DNA of 64,000 bases, taken from positions 60,057,584 to 60,121,583 of the forward strand of contig NC_087062.1 of NCBI RefSeq assembly GCF_963678635.1, in the 5' to 3' direction. Of the stretch, positions 62,794 through 64,000 are shown piece after piece. Made by a program: the position numbers and the translations under genes. The notes under the pieces are model-generated. The model was not told the origin of the DNA. It did not search any database and worked only from the letters and a program-made list of their open reading frames with translations. The first letter of the stretch is position 1; the number at the start of each line of letters is the position of its first letter. This stretch comes from Symsagittifera roscoffensis. Its lineage: Eukaryota; Xenacoelomorpha; Acoela; Convolutidae.

Positions 62794-63999
62794 TTAGTTT
62801 CTATTTCTATTATATGATGAGTTTCGTGACTGATTGTTTGAATAGTATTTATTCCTTGATTGGGAATTAGATCTAGAAACAAATTGCGTTGTATTTGAAT
62901 TTGATCTGGAGTAGTTATTTCGACTATTTGGTCTATTGTAATGATTTTGTGACGAATTTTGTGTATATCTTTGTTCTGGTGATCTTCCTCTATAACTTGA
63001 GTTATATGGTGATTGAGTTCTCGTGTAATTGGTATTGTTCGGAACTGGTTTTTCTGAACTGTTGTTGCTGTATACATTTTTGTTTGGTAGATTTTGGTCT
63101 TTCTTCATGTATTGATAGAATGATTTATTTGGTTCTTTATATTTTTGAGGTTTGTTTTGATTGTCCTGTTGTTTTTGTCTACATTCAGAAATACTATGTC
63201 CGTATCGTCGGCAATAATTACACCATTTTTTGAAAGATGGTTTGCCTTTAAAGTTTGGGTGTTTTTCATAAATATTGAGTATTTCAGTGATTTTCTCAAC
63301 GAGGTCTGTATCTGATTCCTGTATATTGTTGATATTTGTGGTATTTGTTTCAATTCGGTTAACATATTGTAATTTCAGATTTTCTGTTTCTTCAAGTTTC
63401 ATTGTGATTTCCGCTTGCTCTAGTTTGCTTACTAGTTTTCGAAAATCTAAATCGAGCTCTCGAATTGAGGAGGGATGGGATGCTCTCTTTTTTATTGCTA
63501 TTTTCCTTAATTGAGGTGTTAAGGTCATCATTAAGATTTCTGTCATTTTTGTGTTTTTATAGTCGTGTGTATTTAATGAATATGCTTTTCGAACTAGTGT
63601 TTCGATACGTACTGCTAATTGTTTGTTGGTTTCATTTGGTAATCTGCGAATTTCATTACATAAAAATCTTTGTTGTTGTTTGTTTCTTTCGGAGTCAAAC
63701 ATTTTTGAAAATTCTTGTGTAAATCTTTTCCAATTTGATTTTATTTCTATAGGCAATACTGAAAACCATTTTTGGGCTGCGCCGTCTAAGGTTGTTTGTA
63801 TCAACGCTGTGCGTCGATGTATCCAATTTTGATGGAGTGGCGTATTAATTGGTTCAGGTCCTATATTTAAAATTAAATTTGCTGTTACTGCATTTAAATC
63901 ATCTTCTACAGAATATTCAGGGTCTGTTCCTGTGAATACCATTAATGGTTTGTTTGATGTTATTGATGATCCACCCATAAGGTATGGATTCATTGTCAT
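62794..63999 (-). CDS. gag: capsid and nucleocapsid, 5' end may lie outside window
   Basis: 401 codons from ATG 63999 to TAA 62794. Residues 1-220 form an alpha-helical capsid-type region (LDGAAQKWFSVLP and FTQEFSKMF are the typical retrotransposon gag segment). Then a CCHC knuckle CNYCRRYGHSISEC sits at residues 260-273, followed by a long Asn/Arg/Ser/Tyr-rich RNA-binding tail. The composition of the tail continues unchanged after the stop. The ATG at the window edge is a good candidate, but an upstream extension cannot be excluded. Confidence 0.8.
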   Translation of the reverse strand: MTMNPYLMGGSSITSNKPLMVFTGTDPEYSVEDDLNAVTANLILNIGPEPINTPLHQNWIHRRTALIQTTLDGAAQKWFSVLPIEIKSNWKRFTQEFSKMFDSERNKQQQRFLCNEIRRLPNETNKQLAVRIETLVRKAYSLNTHDYKNTKMTEILMMTLTPQLRKIAIKKRASHPSSIRELDLDFRKLVSKLEQAEITMKLEETENLKLQYVNRIETNTTNINNIQESDTDLVEKITEILNIYEKHPNFKGKPSFKKWCNYCRRYGHSISECRQKQQDNQNKPQKYKEPNKSFYQYMKKDQNLPNKNVYSNNSSEKPVPNNTNYTRTQSPYNSSYRGRSPEQRYTQNSSQNHYNRPNSRNNYSRSNSNTTQFVSRSNSQSRNKYYSNNQSRNSSYNRNRN

Positions 64000-64000
64000 T

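Larger units (their letters stand above)
46951..64000 (-). mobile_element. Giant Ty3/gypsy-type retroelement with env-like and extra genes, 5' end outside window
   Basis: At least 17 kb of one minus-strand element. The gene order is gag, protease, RT-RNase H, integrase (duplicated), two tiny hydrophobic ORFs, a Pro/Ser-rich frame, an Env-like glycoprotein, a frame of about 600 codons, then about 2 kb of non-coding 3' region that should include the 3' LTR. The 3' boundary is set by the interruption of a dispersed repeat at 46951. Ty3/gypsy elements with env are commonly 7-10 kb, so even after subtracting the 2.0 kb of internal duplication this is large. Many frame changes and stops show that this copy is not intact. 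Confidence 0.8.

Noticed and set aside
62466..63077. 203-codon Ile/Thr-rich frame overlapping gag
   Set aside because: Shadow of the Asn/Arg/Ser codon-repetitive nucleocapsid tail in another frame.

Overview
The window is genomic DNA of an invertebrate animal. Three intron-containing genes use GT-AG introns. One is a metazoan-type alpha-tubulin with the classic intron directly after its ATG, and one is a multi-exon C2H2 zinc-finger gene. The rest is AT-rich non-coding DNA crowded with hAT-like MITEs, foldback elements, tandem modules, a LINE remnant and two Ty3/gypsy-type LTR elements. I cannot name the species. There is one 200-base assembly gap (46133-46332).

Layout. 1-13 kb: a compound repeat landscape surrounding a five-exon zinc-finger gene (2321-8016, plus strand, 572 aa, six C2H2 fingers). 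A hAT-like MITE sits exactly on the first splice donor of that gene, and a foldback element lies in the last intron. 13-17.3 kb: AT-rich DNA with no gene recognised. 17.4-18.25 kb: a tiny three-exon gene for an 81-aa single-pass membrane protein that I do not recognise. 18.4-21.2 kb: a compositionally distinct block with a decayed LINE on the minus strand. 25.6-29.2 kb: alpha-tubulin gene on the minus strand, with promoter, first exon and poly(A) signal visible. 32.2-38.7 kb: an internally deleted Ty3/gypsy-type element with recognisable LTRs and integrase but no reverse transcriptase. 38.7-40.8 kb: a 1.04-kb tandem duplication.

46.95-64 kb: the 3' part of a very large LTR retroelement on the minus strand; its 5' end lies outside the window. 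In transcription order it has gag with a CCHC knuckle, aspartic protease, RT-RNase H, and integrase present twice because of a 1.6-kb tandem duplication. Beyond pol comes an unusual set of closely packed genes: two tiny hydrophobic ORFs joined by an ATGA overlap, a 391-codon Pro/Ser-rich frame with no in-frame ATG, a signal-peptide-bearing Env-like glycoprotein split over three frames, and a further frame of about 600 codons of unknown function followed immediately by a consensus splice donor. More than 17 kb of one element with this many extra genes is the most interesting content here. The copy is decayed (frame changes and stops in nearly every gene).

The host genes show no functional link with each other. 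All ORF, splice and repeat calls were made by eye, without database searches.
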